Positions 16,180 to 24,841 of a DNA stretch of 64,000 nt are shown piece by piece (positions within the stretch are counted from its first letter, which is position 1; every line of letters starts with the position of its first letter). The DNA is from Candidatus Poribacteria bacterium (GTDB taxonomy: Bacteria > Poribacteria > WGA-4E > WGA-3G), in NCBI GenBank assembly GCA_022825825.1, contig JAJDWA010000062.1, positions 1-64,000 of the forward strand, in the 5' to 3' direction. Under the pieces are notes generated by a model, which was not told where the DNA came from, did no database searches, and saw only the letters and a list, made by a program, of their open reading frames with translations. The position numbers and the translations under genes are program-made.

Positions 16180-17763
16180 ATGTTCTTCCAGAATTCTCAC
16201 CAAACCCCACAAATTGAAAACCCGGAATCTGATCCGCAGACTTCTTATAGAAAAAATGATCTCTATTATGCCTTCTGGGTAACTATCGTTTTCCTGTTTG
16301 TGTGCGGTTATGGTGCGATACATCATGAAATGTGGCGGGACGAAATCCAAGCATGGCTCCTTGCAAGGGATAGTGCATCTATTTTTGAACTCTTCGCCAA
16401 TATGAAATACGAGGGGCATCCTGCTTTATGGCATCTGTGTCTAATGCCCCTCAGCCGTATCAACGCATCCCCTATTATGATGCAGGTGTTTCATCTCCTT
16501 ATTGCTGCCACAACTGTATTCCTATTTACGCGCTACGCCCCCTTTAATCGTCTACACAAGGTTCTTTTTGCTTTCGGGTATTTCGCTCTCTATGAATACG
16601 CTATTGTTGCCCGAAATTATGCGATCGGCGTGTTACTTATTACCATCTTTTGTGTGCTTTATAGGGAACGTTACAAACGATTTCTGTGGATCGGTATCGT
16701 CCTCATACTACTGGCACACACCAGTGTACATGCCCTCATCGTAACCATTGCCATTGGGTTCGCGCTTATATGTGAATATCTCTATTTTTACTGCCGCAAG
16801 GAAGATGCACTCACAGAAAATAAACTGCATATCTGGATCGGTTTTGTCCTAATCGGCTTCGGTATTGTGACTGCTGTTCTACAACTTAATCCTCCTGCCG
16901 ATACTGGCTTTGCTGTTGGATGGAACTTCAAATTTACAGTCCAACGCATGAATAACATCACCAAAATCATTACACAAGCCATGCTGCCATCCCCAAGATC
17001 AACCATGGGATTTTGGGGTAGCCACCAGCTTAATAGCTACCCACTCTTTCAGTTAATTCGTTTGCCGCTCTGCTATCTCATTGTCCTCTGGTGTGTTCTC
17101 CGTTTTTTAAAACGCCCGACCGCACTCCTTACCTATCTGGTAGCTACGGTTGGCCTTCTCGCATTTTTCTATGTTAAGTATGGGGGCAGTATACGCCACC
17201 ATGGATTTCTATTTTTCACATTCGTCTTGGCAAGTTGGATCTACTATGATTGTCCTGAGATCAAGTTGCCGTTCAATCGCACCAGTGAATTGGCACAACG
17301 GTTCTTCGGCCCCGTCTTCATAGTCATTCTTGTTGTTCACTTTCTCGGCGGCATCACTGCTATCCGTATGGATATAGAACACATCTTCTCTAATGGCAAA
17401 AGAACTGCGGAATATATCAAGGCACAAGGCAGGCAAGACATGCTCATGGTCGGGGATACAGATTTTGCTGTCAGCACTGTTGTCGGTTATTTAGAAAAAG
17501 ACAAGGTTTTCTATGCGAAAGGCAGTCGGTTCGGTTCTTTTGTGCGATGGGACAAAGCCAGAACACACGGTGTTTCTAACGAAGGTGTTGTCAAAGAGGC
17601 ACAAACGTTAAGCACCCAAAACTCACAAGATGTGTTGATCATCATGAATCGCGCATTAGAAACATCGCTGGTTGAACAATATCAACTCACACTGTTGGAA
17701 AAATTTACAGGTTCAACAATCGGTGATGAAGGTTTTCACCTATATCTTATGGAAACTCCTTGA
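16180..17763 (+). CDS. Polytopic membrane GT-C type glycosyltransferase-like protein
   Basis: 527 residues with about ten transmembrane segments. After the first segment the external loop carries MWRDEIQAW (about residues 51-59), an Asp-Glu pair in the position used for catalysis by GT-C enzymes that transfer sugars from polyprenyl-phosphate donors (PMT/ArnT/RgtA-like). EGHPALWH follows, another common motif of that loop. A soluble C-terminal part of about 120 residues follows the last helix. It starts nine bases after the vWA gene stop and has no strong ribosome binding site, so the two are probably co-translated. The donor and acceptor are unknown. Confidence 0.7.
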   Translation: MFFQNSHQTPQIENPESDPQTSYRKNDLYYAFWVTIVFLFVCGYGAIHHEMWRDEIQAWLLARDSASIFELFANMKYEGHPALWHLCLMPLSRINASPIMMQVFHLLIAATTVFLFTRYAPFNRLHKVLFAFGYFALYEYAIVARNYAIGVLLITIFCVLYRERYKRFLWIGIVLILLAHTSVHALIVTIAIGFALICEYLYFYCRKEDALTENKLHIWIGFVLIGFGIVTAVLQLNPPADTGFAVGWNFKFTVQRMNNITKIITQAMLPSPRSTMGFWGSHQLNSYPLFQLIRLPLCYLIVLWCVLRFLKRPTALLTYLVATVGLLAFFYVKYGGSIRHHGFLFFTFVLASWIYYDCPEIKLPFNRTSELAQRFFGPVFIVILVVHFLGGITAIRMDIEHIFSNGKRTAEYIKAQGRQDMLMVGDTDFAVSTVVGYLEKDKVFYAKGSRFGSFVRWDKARTHGVSNEGVVKEAQTLSTQNSQDVLIIMNRALETSLVEQYQLTLLEKFTGSTIGDEGFHLYLMETP

Positions 17764-17813
17764 TATAGAGTCATTCAGTTCTCGTGTTCTCGCGAAAAAA
17801 GATGAAAATCTAT

Positions 17814-17842
17814 TTGAAATCTGCAAAAAATTATGTTACAAT
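17814..17842 (+). promoter_or_regulatory. Promoter with extended -10
   Basis: TTGAAA at 17814-17819, 17-bp spacer, TACAAT at 17837-17842 preceded by TGT. The leader before the isomerase start would be only about 17 bases, just enough for its ribosome binding site. Confidence 0.6.
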
Positions 17843-17865
17843 TCAAAATCATATAGGAGGGAAAT

Positions 17866-18630
17866 ATGAAGGTAGGTATTAGAGACGGGATGTTACCCGT
17901 TCCGTTCACAGAATCGTTTAAGAAAGCAAAAGAGATAGGATTTGACGGTATTGAACTCTGCATGGGAGTAAATTATCGGGAACACACGCTTTGGCAAGAA
18001 GATGGAATTGACACAGTAAATAGCCTTGCACAAGAGGCCGATATTGAAGTCTCATCGCTGTCACCGGGTGGTTTTACAGCATATTCCTTTATGCATCCAA
18101 CGGATAGTGTGCGCACCGAAGGCATTGCAAAGTTGCAGTATCTCGCAGAAACATGTCCGAAATTAGGCACGAATGTGATCCTCGTACCGTTTTTTGGTGG
18201 CGGTCAAATAAAAGATGAACATATCACCGCCCCACGCTTCCTTGATGGCGTAAAGGCTGCCGCAGAAACTGCTGAGAAGCATGACGTTTTTCTTGCTATT
18301 GAGTCTACATTAAGCGCAGACCAACACCAACAGATTATTGATCAAGTCGGTTCAAAAAATGTCGGTGTGTATTACGACATGGGAAATGCGACAAATTTCG
18401 GCTACGACTCACCCGCAGAAATTCGGAGTTTGGGCAGTTCAATCGTGCAAATGCATATTAAGGATACAGGTGGTAACCACGCTGGTGAAGGTGATGTCGA
18501 CTTCCCCGCAGTCTTTGATTCAGCGCATGCAATTGGCTACGATAGTTGGTTTGTCTTGGAAACGCCTGGAAAAGATGACCCAATCGCGTCAGCCAAGAAG
18601 AACCTGAATTTTGTCAGGAACAACTTTTGA
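17866..18630 (+). CDS. Sugar phosphate isomerase/epimerase (TIM barrel)
   Basis: 254-residue xylose-isomerase-like TIM barrel. It starts MKVGIRDGMLP; GFDGIELCMG marks strand 2, LAIESTLS the first acidic metal ligand, YYDMGNATNFG the Asp/Asn segment, MHIKDT the His ligand, and VLETPG the last acidic ligand. This spacing resembles L-ribulose-5-phosphate 3-epimerase and hydroxypyruvate isomerase relatives. GGAGGG at 17854-17859 fixes the ATG. It appears monocistronic, with its own promoter and a hairpin after the stop. Paralogues at 6037 and 59124. Confidence 0.88.
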   Translation: MKVGIRDGMLPVPFTESFKKAKEIGFDGIELCMGVNYREHTLWQEDGIDTVNSLAQEADIEVSSLSPGGFTAYSFMHPTDSVRTEGIAKLQYLAETCPKLGTNVILVPFFGGGQIKDEHITAPRFLDGVKAAAETAEKHDVFLAIESTLSADQHQQIIDQVGSKNVGVYYDMGNATNFGYDSPAEIRSLGSSIVQMHIKDTGGNHAGEGDVDFPAVFDSAHAIGYDSWFVLETPGKDDPIASAKKNLNFVRNNF

Positions 18631-18648
18631 ACTCTGGTAGATTGTGGC

Positions 18649-18673
18649 TGTAGAGCGTTTTTATCGTTCTACA
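18649..18673 (+). terminator. Hairpin after the isomerase gene
   Basis: TGTAGAGCG pairs with CGTTCTACA across TTTTTAT, giving a nine-pair stem with one G-T pair, 18 bases past the stop. The following bases are A-rich rather than T-rich, so it is a weak intrinsic terminator or a bidirectional hairpin. Confidence 0.4.
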
Positions 18674-18767
18674 GAAAAACCGAATAATCCAAGATAAAGC
18701 ACATTGAAAACTAATCAGTAATCTACAGAACGCGAGACACCTTGTATTGTCCACTTGGAGGGTTGGT

Positions 18768-19571
18768 ATGAGCAATCAGAAATTAGTTATCCCACAATCA
18801 GAAGTCAAGAAACTATTATCACTCCCCACACGCGAAGCAGAGCAACTTTTCCAAAGTTACGAAAAAGAACAACAACTTGAAATCATCCGTTCTACTCGGA
18901 ACCCAAAGCAACGAGAAGAATTATATTACCTCGTGCCAGACTGCACAGAGTTAATTCAGGATAGTCCCACCGAAGATGTCTTACAGGTTTTAGATACACT
19001 TCTTGGAACAGGTCTTGCTTGTGGCTTATTACCGTGTTTATCTAACGAACAATTTGAAGAGATCATTGACATTGCGATTTGGCACGATGGGAAATTAGAC
19101 GAAAAATCGCTTAGTCTGTGGCTTTTTGAACTATCTGAATGTGAAAGAGACGATCTCAGTCGGTTCCTCGGACAAATCGACCTGCGTATTCTTGCGGGCC
19201 TTCTCAAAGATCGTGTTAAGCTAAAAGGTACTCTTGGTGCAATGATGATAGAAGAGGGTATCATTGACCCAAGTTCTCCGTCAATAGAATGTAAAGATGA
19301 CCAAGCCAGAGCGATTCTCAATGCGATATGGGAGGCAGATGGAGACCTTTTCAATCGACTTATGCGAGAGATGTTTGCTATTGACAAAGAAGCAGATGCA
19401 GACAAGGAATTAGTTTCCGCATTAGAAAAGGCAGCTGCGGAAAGGGCAGAACGAGTCAAAGCCCGTGATAGTGAAGCAGGAATCAGTGTCACCGAATCTG
19501 ACTTAAAACAGCATGTCGATCTGGATTCACTTGAACTTGCCGAGGATGAAGAGGAGAATGCAGACGAGTAA
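18768..19571 (+). CDS. DUF6178-like protein, N-terminal part
   Basis: 267 residues, soluble and helical. Sequence style (ELYYLVPDCTELIQDSPTEDVLQVLDTLLG, read in pieces, then LWLFELSE and ILNAIWEADGDLFNRLM) recalls the DUF6178 family of deltaproteobacteria and relatives, in which this region is joined to the part encoded by the next gene. Function unknown. GGAGGG at 18757-18762 selects ATG 18768. The C-terminus is strongly acidic. Its last 14 bases overlap the next gene in another frame. The family assignment is from memory, moderate confidence. Confidence 0.6.
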   Translation: MSNQKLVIPQSEVKKLLSLPTREAEQLFQSYEKEQQLEIIRSTRNPKQREELYYLVPDCTELIQDSPTEDVLQVLDTLLGTGLACGLLPCLSNEQFEEIIDIAIWHDGKLDEKSLSLWLFELSECERDDLSRFLGQIDLRILAGLLKDRVKLKGTLGAMMIEEGIIDPSSPSIECKDDQARAILNAIWEADGDLFNRLMREMFAIDKEADADKELVSALEKAAAERAERVKARDSEAGISVTESDLKQHVDLDSLELAEDEEENADE

Positions 19572-20508
19572 ATTTTCCCTCGTAACCGACGCAGCGATCG
19601 ATGGCCAGTCTTTTTTGGCACGAACAATGCAGCACGGCGATACCCTCGGTAGAATCGACGCTGAAAAATCGGAGACGCTTTCCGAGGATATCGCCGCGCT
19701 GGCACATAAGCTGATTACGATGAAGGTTGCTGACCTTTCCAATGAAGCTGAACTTCGTGCACAGATTCAAACTACCTTTGCACTGACGAGTTTAGGGTTA
19801 GAATACGGAAGCAAGGGAAACTTGGATAAGGCAGTACGGGTGCTACTTGCGAACCCTGTCGTCAAGTTTTTCCAAATCGGTAATACGCTTACCGATAAAT
19901 TGCTGAAAAAAGCTAACCATATTCTTGAACACGCGGTGATTGAGCCAGATGAGTCCCTTTCTCACCTTGATATTGATAGCATTCGTATCTATAACCATGC
20001 CGAAGCAAAATTTTTAGATGCCTTAGCCGCATATAATTCGACTATCACCACAGCACGAGTAACAATAAAAAACAACCATCCACCGAGAATTTTCGCTAAT
20101 CTTGTTGATATGGAGATTATTCATCAACAGTTAGATTATATTGAGGCACGGTGGGCTTATGTCCAAGCATTGCCGCTTGAAGATATTTTCACAATTGACC
20201 CACCGCTTAGCACTGCTGTTGACCCAATTCAAATATTGACACTCAGTTTGATGGCAAATTTGACGGTGTATTTTCAACCTAATTTGCAGTTAGAAGTTGA
20301 CACGCTTTCCGATTTCCGAGACATCATCTATGATGAAAGCAGTGATGAGATCCGTCCAGCGCCACGTCAGCGCTTGTTAGACTGGATTGAAAACTATCTT
20401 GAACAAGATAACCAACCTGACGATGTAAGAAAATACACTATGGCTTATTGGGATGCTTGCCTACAAGAGATAGCAGATCCAGATTCCAATTTGGCATGGT
20501 TGTTGTAA
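19558..20508 (+). CDS. DUF6178-like protein, C-terminal part
   Basis: 316 residues if started at ATG 19558, which overlaps the upstream stop by 14 bases and has a GAGGAG just before it. The frame is open back to 19513. The segment with SLGLEYGSKGNLDKAVRVLLANP and KFFQIGNTLTDKL resembles the helical C-terminal half of DUF6178 proteins. Together with the previous gene it would make one full-length protein in other species. No frameshift signal such as a slippery run is obvious, so this is either a natural gene split with coupled translation or a sequencing frameshift. Function unknown. Confidence 0.6.
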   Translation: MQTSKFSLVTDAAIDGQSFLARTMQHGDTLGRIDAEKSETLSEDIAALAHKLITMKVADLSNEAELRAQIQTTFALTSLGLEYGSKGNLDKAVRVLLANPVVKFFQIGNTLTDKLLKKANHILEHAVIEPDESLSHLDIDSIRIYNHAEAKFLDALAAYNSTITTARVTIKNNHPPRIFANLVDMEIIHQQLDYIEARWAYVQALPLEDIFTIDPPLSTAVDPIQILTLSLMANLTVYFQPNLQLEVDTLSDFRDIIYDESSDEIRPAPRQRLLDWIENYLEQDNQPDDVRKYTMAYWDACLQEIADPDSNLAWLL

Positions 20509-20637
20509 TACGGTTTCGGATTGAAATTTACGCTTTCAGTGATTTGCGATTTGTAACGCGTTGTGTTATACCCAATTAAAAGACAAAGAAAAAATTATTG
20601 GAGAATTGAAGGTTTCTGTTTAAGAAATAGATTTTAG

Positions 20638-20666
20638 TTGCAAATGCCGCGTAGATGTGTTAAAAT
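20638..20666 (+). promoter_or_regulatory. Promoter with extended -10
   Basis: TTGCAA at 20638-20643, 17-bp spacer, TAAAAT at 20661-20666 preceded by TGT. Predicted leader about 40 bases before the HNH gene; it may also serve rnpA and the genes after it. Confidence 0.55.
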
Positions 20667-20712
20667 AGTATGTGACTAAAATCAGAATGCTTGCTTGTAG
20701 GAGGACAGGCGA

Positions 20713-21225
20713 GTGGAAGTACCTGTTTTAGTGCTAAATGCCAGTTATGAAGCAATTAATGTTTGCAATCTGAGGCGAGCCTTAAAGATGGTTTTCAAGG
20801 GAACTGCTCAGACAGAGGAAGTGTCTGAGTCAGAAATTCGCTCACCATCGGCTATTGTCAAAGTGCCGCATGTAATTCGTTTGGTAAATTACGTGCATGT
20901 GCCGCGCAGTGTTGTCAAGTTTTCTCGCAAGAACGTTCTTGCGCGCGACCAACATGTATGCCAATATTGCAACCGAGAGTTTTCTGCTTCTCTGCTAACG
21001 CTTGACCACGTTATACCGATTTCAAAGGGGGGCAAGACAACCTGGGAAAATGTTGTGACTGCTTGTAAACGCTGCAACAATAACAAAGGCGATCAGATGC
21101 TTCATGAAACGCATTTCAAGTTGAAACGACTGCCGAAAACGCCTTCAATCTTAACGTATTTGCAGCTCAACCGTCATTTTCGGGGTTACCATCCATCTTG
21201 GAAAAAATATCTCTATATCAATTGA
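20713..21225 (+). CDS. HNH endonuclease
   Basis: 170 residues of the small HNH family common in cyanobacteria and other phyla. Zinc-ribbon cysteine pairs CQYC (about 82-85) and CKRC (about 117-120) flank the LDHVIP motif (about 96-101), whose His is the general base, and the downstream Asn-rich segment CNNNKGD. The N-terminus VPVLVLNASYEAINVC is typical of this subfamily. The start is GTG at 20713, with GGAGG nine bases upstream. It precedes rnpA, where rpmH is usual. Its role (DNA repair or mobile-DNA control) is not known. Confidence 0.85.
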   Translation: MEVPVLVLNASYEAINVCNLRRALKMVFKGTAQTEEVSESEIRSPSAIVKVPHVIRLVNYVHVPRSVVKFSRKNVLARDQHVCQYCNREFSASLLTLDHVIPISKGGKTTWENVVTACKRCNNNKGDQMLHETHFKLKRLPKTPSILTYLQLNRHFRGYHPSWKKYLYIN

Positions 21226-21341
21226 AACTAAACGACATTTGTATTATCTATTCTCATCCGATGTATATGTAAATAGCAAAGTCAACTTTTCAGAATTGTG
21301 CGGAGGAGAAGCGAATACCAATCTGAATAGAGGCTAAGGTT

Positions 21342-21737
21342 ATGCCGTATCAACCACATCCAGAAAGGCTTAAGAAGTCCTGGGAATTTCTAAGAGTATA
21401 TCAAAAAGGGAAAAAGTACTGGAATCCTCACTTCGTTATTTATCTCTATCAAAGAGAATTAAGTCAGCCTCGGTTAGGAATAACAGCCAGTAAAAAAGTA
21501 GGTAATAGTGTTACGCGGAATCGTGTCAAACGACTCATACGTGAAGCATATCGTATGCTTAAATTTGAACTTCTCCCTTACTTCGATATTGTGGTTGTAA
21601 GCAGGAAAGCTGCCGCTGGTCTTTCAGGACAGCAAGCTCAAGAAAGTTTACATCAATTATTTTGTAGAGCATCAATCATGTTAACCGAAAACAAGTTTAT
21701 AGAAGAACTTGGCAACGTGAACCTTTGTAAAGATTGA
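21342..21737 (+). CDS. rnpA: Ribonuclease P protein component
   Basis: 131 residues. RnpA binds the 5' leader of precursor tRNA and assists the catalytic RNase P RNA. The RNR signature is present as GNSVTRNRVKRLIREAYR (about residues 51-68), preceded by RLGITASKKVG. The gene opens the conserved rnpA-yidD-yidC-jag-mnmE block. No rpmH (ribosomal protein L34) is found in the 116 bases upstream, nor within the HNH gene's span. Confidence 0.95.
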   Translation: MPYQPHPERLKKSWEFLRVYQKGKKYWNPHFVIYLYQRELSQPRLGITASKKVGNSVTRNRVKRLIREAYRMLKFELLPYFDIVVVSRKAAAGLSGQQAQESLHQLFCRASIMLTENKFIEELGNVNLCKD

Positions 21738-21774
21738 GGCGTATTCTAATTAATATTGATAAAAGTTTATTGGA

Positions 21775-21887
21775 CAGGACTTACTCACAAATGGTAGGCG
21801 CATTTTGGAAACGCGCTGATAGTTCAGAATGCCGTTGGAAAGAACACCATTTTAGCCATAATTATCGTGAAAATTGCGTAAGTCCTG
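21775..21887. mobile_element. Palindromic element with CAGGACTTAC ends
   Basis: Perfect 10-bp terminal inverted repeats CAGGACTTAC (21775-21784) and GTAAGTCCTG (21878-21887) around a GGTAGGCGCATTTTGGAAACGCG core. Same terminal motif as 3697-3781. It sits in the rnpA-yidD gap and interrupts an otherwise compact operon. Confidence 0.7.
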
Positions 21888-21935
21888 TTGGAATCTAAAA
21901 ACACCTCCTGCAAGCGAGCGATTATTTAAAAGAAA

Positions 21936-22145
21936 ATGAACCGATTAATTCTTTACGCAATCCGCGGGTATCGCCGCTTTATTTCCCCACTTCTTCCTCC
22001 AACGTGTCGTTTCCATCCGACTTGTTCACACTACGCACAGCAAGCCTTTGAGAAATACGGTATATTAAAAGGGAGCCGGTTAACTTTAAAGCGATTGGTA
22101 AAATGCCATCCATATCATCCAGGGGGTTTTGACCCACTGAAGTAG
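21936..22145 (+). CDS. yidD: Membrane protein insertion efficiency factor YidD
   Basis: 69 residues. YidD is a small membrane-associated protein that helps YidC-dependent insertion. The family pattern is complete: [18 protein letters not shown], then HPTCSHYA with its conserved cysteines (about residues 23 and 29), and [12 protein letters not shown] near the end. Position between rnpA and yidC is the classical one. Confidence 0.95.
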   Translation: MNRLILYAIRGYRRFISPLLPPTCRFHPTCSHYAQQAFEKYGILKGSRLTLKRLVKCHPYHPGGFDPLK

Positions 22146-22229
22146 CAGATAACGTTGAACTTTTGTATACAGCGTCCGGCGAGTCATAAATCTCACGTAA
22201 TAATAAGAAAGAGGAGCATCTAAATTTAA

Positions 22230-24095
22230 ATGGGAGCACGTTATATTCTCGCACTTGTTCTAATGATTGGTGTAATGATTGTATGGAGTCTGATATTTGG
22301 CAATCGTTTCGTACCAGAACAGGACAGCCCCACGACCACTGAACAGACCCCGCCAACTGGCACACCCGAAGGAGCAGAACTCGAAGAAAAGCGAGAAGAT
22401 GCAACTGATTTGAACCTTCTGGTGACGGTTCAAGAGAGTCCTGATGATCCTAAAGTAGAAGTAAGAACTGCTACTTACAATATTACTTTTAATGAAAAAT
22501 TGGCAATAGCCAAGCGCTGGGAATTGGTTAAAAAAAATGACAAAGGTGATTTACTTTTTCCAGACAGATCGGATATCGCTAAGGACGTGCCGCTAAACCT
22601 TATTCCTGAGGCAGCACTCAACTGTCTTGCCCTTCGGTTCGGAAATCCCAATTTGCAGATTGATTTAGACTTGCGTCGCGCCACTTGGAAGGTTGACAAG
22701 CCACAAGGCATTCAACTCTCAGAGACACAGGAAAGTGATATGCTTACGTTTACTACACTGATCGGTGAACAACTGAAAGTTGCCAAACGATTTACCTTTT
22801 ACAACAATAGTTATACGGTGGATTTGGACTTAACGTTGGAAAATGTTTCTGATGCTTCTGATCCGTTGATAATTGGTGGAAATGAACAATGGAATGGTTA
22901 CGAACTGCGTTGGGGGCCGGGGATTAACGCTGACTTGCTCGTACACGAAAAAGAAACCGGTAAATCCGGTCGCCGGGGTACTGAAGGTGCAAAAACCTAT
23001 ATCGGTACAGGAAAACCTACACGCGAACTCAAACAAGAAGATGCTTTAGCGACAGTCCTCTGGGCAAGTATGAACAGTCAATATTTTAGTGCCGTAATGA
23101 TTCCCGACCCGCAACTTGATGCTACCTATGCACTGGATAATAAAGCAAAAGCAAATGAGGCAACAGATATCCTTGTGGCGGCACCTACTGAGACCGCTGT
23201 TTTGACAATCCCTCGTTTTCAACTTCCGCCTCAGCAGAAGCAGACTCATGCTTTCCGTTTTTATGTTGGTCCCAAGGATAACGCACTATTGAAGTCTGTT
23301 ACTGCTCCGAATGCGCCCGAAAAACCGGTTCATCTTTCAAAAATCATAGATTTCGGATATTGGGGTATTCTCGATCCGTTGATATGGGGAATGCTGTGGG
23401 TGGTCAACGGTTTATACAGTATCTTTGGAAACTATGGCATAGCGATTATCCTGATGACGGCATTAGTAAAGATCATTTCCTTCCCGCTTACCCGTAAAGC
23501 ACATGTTTCTATGAAGAAGATGCAGGAACTTCAACCGCAATTGACCGAATTACGGGAAAAATATCGGGATGACCCACAAAAACTGAATAAAGCCACAATG
23601 CGGATTTACAAAGAAAATGGTGTGAACCCGTTAGGTGGTTGTATGCCTTTGCTATCACAAACCCCCTTTTTTTTAGCACTCTTTGGGCTGCTTGGAAGTG
23701 TTGTTGAATTGCGGGGAGCACCTTTTTTATTTTGGATTGATGACCTTTCAGCACCAGATACTTTGGTTAAACTCCCTTTTTCGATACCACTAATTTTTAC
23801 ACAGATAGACGCTGTCCGGTTTTTACCGCTACTAAACGGGTTGACAGCATGGCTCCAACAAAAATTTGTCGGTGGCATGTCTACTACTCCCACTACCAGT
23901 AATACACAAGCAAAACTTATGCAGTTTTTGCCGCTTATCTTCGTCTTTATGTTTTATAACTGGGCTTCTGGGTTTGTGTTATACTGGTTATGTAATAGTA
24001 TCTTTACTATAGCGCAACAGCAGATACAAACAAAATTTTTCCATGATGGTGAATCTGAAACAGAGAAAAACACACCGAAACGCAAATCACAATGA
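22230..24095 (+). CDS. yidC: Membrane protein insertase YidC
   Basis: 621 residues, the long Gram-negative form. An N-terminal anchor (about 5-23) and a periplasmic beta-supersandwich domain (about 60-360) precede the conserved five-helix insertase core (about 380-610). Core marks include ALVKIISFPLTRKAHVSMKKM, GGCMPLLSQTPFFLALFGLL and the conserved groove arginine in SFPLTRKA. YidC inserts proteins into the inner membrane alone or with SecYEG. Followed by jag after a short gap. GAGGAG lies about 14 bases before the ATG. Confidence 0.95.
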   Translation: MGARYILALVLMIGVMIVWSLIFGNRFVPEQDSPTTTEQTPPTGTPEGAELEEKREDATDLNLLVTVQESPDDPKVEVRTATYNITFNEKLAIAKRWELVKKNDKGDLLFPDRSDIAKDVPLNLIPEAALNCLALRFGNPNLQIDLDLRRATWKVDKPQGIQLSETQESDMLTFTTLIGEQLKVAKRFTFYNNSYTVDLDLTLENVSDASDPLIIGGNEQWNGYELRWGPGINADLLVHEKETGKSGRRGTEGAKTYIGTGKPTRELKQEDALATVLWASMNSQYFSAVMIPDPQLDATYALDNKAKANEATDILVAAPTETAVLTIPRFQLPPQQKQTHAFRFYVGPKDNALLKSVTAPNAPEKPVHLSKIIDFGYWGILDPLIWGMLWVVNGLYSIFGNYGIAIILMTALVKIISFPLTRKAHVSMKKMQELQPQLTELREKYRDDPQKLNKATMRIYKENGVNPLGGCMPLLSQTPFFLALFGLLGSVVELRGAPFLFWIDDLSAPDTLVKLPFSIPLIFTQIDAVRFLPLLNGLTAWLQQKFVGGMSTTPTTSNTQAKLMQFLPLIFVFMFYNWASGFVLYWLCNSIFTIAQQQIQTKFFHDGESETEKNTPKRKSQ

Positions 24096-24135
24096 TGTTT
24101 TGACTTAGTCTTGTGTGAATAAGGAGTACTACCAA

Positions 24136-24762
24136 TTGCAAAACTATATAGAAACTGAAGCTGAAACTGTGGAAGCGGCAATAGAAATTGCGCTCACGCA
24201 GCTTGAAGCAACGCGTGAACAGGTTAACATCATCATAATTAATGAACCGACTAAAGGCATTTTGAGTTTTGGCGCAAAACCTGCAAAAGTTCGTGCTACT
24301 CTTAAGGAAGATGTCTCTACTGCTCCAGAAACCGTTTTGAAGGAGATGCTCACGCGGATAGGAATTGATGGGGAAGTTGAATCCAACTTTATTGAAGGCA
24401 GTCTGCACCTCAATATGGTCTCTGATTCGCCAGCACTTCTTATCGGCAAGCATGGACAGACCCTTGACGCTATTGAACGTATCCTCAATTGTATCGTCAA
24501 CAAAAATGCCCTCGCCAAGAAAAAGGTGTTTGTCAATACCGAAGGTTATCGCGAACGCAGAGAACAGTCGCTCGTAGACATGGCACATCAAGTTGCAGCA
24601 AAAGTCAAACGGACACGTCAGGATGTTGTTCTTGCACCTATGTCTGCTAAGGACAGACGCGTGATTCATCTCGCCCTCCAATCGGACGATTCTGTTTCAA
24701 CGTTTAGCCAAGGTGAAGGTGATATGCGTCGCATTGTTATTGCAAGGCAAGATAACTATTGA
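24136..24762 (+). CDS. jag: RNA-binding protein Jag/KhpB
   Basis: About 208 residues. Domains in order: Jag-N (about 1-50, with EAETVEAAIEIAL and KGILSFGAKPAKV), KH type II (about 60-140, with LLIGKHGQTLDAIERIL), and R3H at the C-terminus (REQSLVDMAHQVA ... APMSAKDRRVIHL). Members bind RNA and affect cell-envelope biogenesis. Start chosen at TTG 24136, because AAGGAG at 24121-24126 lies nine bases before it and the Jag-N domain begins exactly there. The frame is open back to a GTG at 24115, which would overlap the binding site. Confidence 0.9.
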   Translation: MQNYIETEAETVEAAIEIALTQLEATREQVNIIIINEPTKGILSFGAKPAKVRATLKEDVSTAPETVLKEMLTRIGIDGEVESNFIEGSLHLNMVSDSPALLIGKHGQTLDAIERILNCIVNKNALAKKKVFVNTEGYRERREQSLVDMAHQVAAKVKRTRQDVVLAPMSAKDRRVIHLALQSDDSVSTFSQGEGDMRRIVIARQDNY

Positions 24763-24841
24763 GCCAGAGAGATACGACCAAGTTTGAGAGACAATAAACG
24801 AATGGTAACCTCGTGCTGCCTTATAGGATGGGGGTTGCGAT

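Noticed and set aside
18956-19705. Long minus-strand frame (249 codons) opposite the DUF6178-like gene
   Set aside because: Rich in Ser/Arg as expected from the reverse of an acidic, Leu-rich coding strand; no domain and no start signal.
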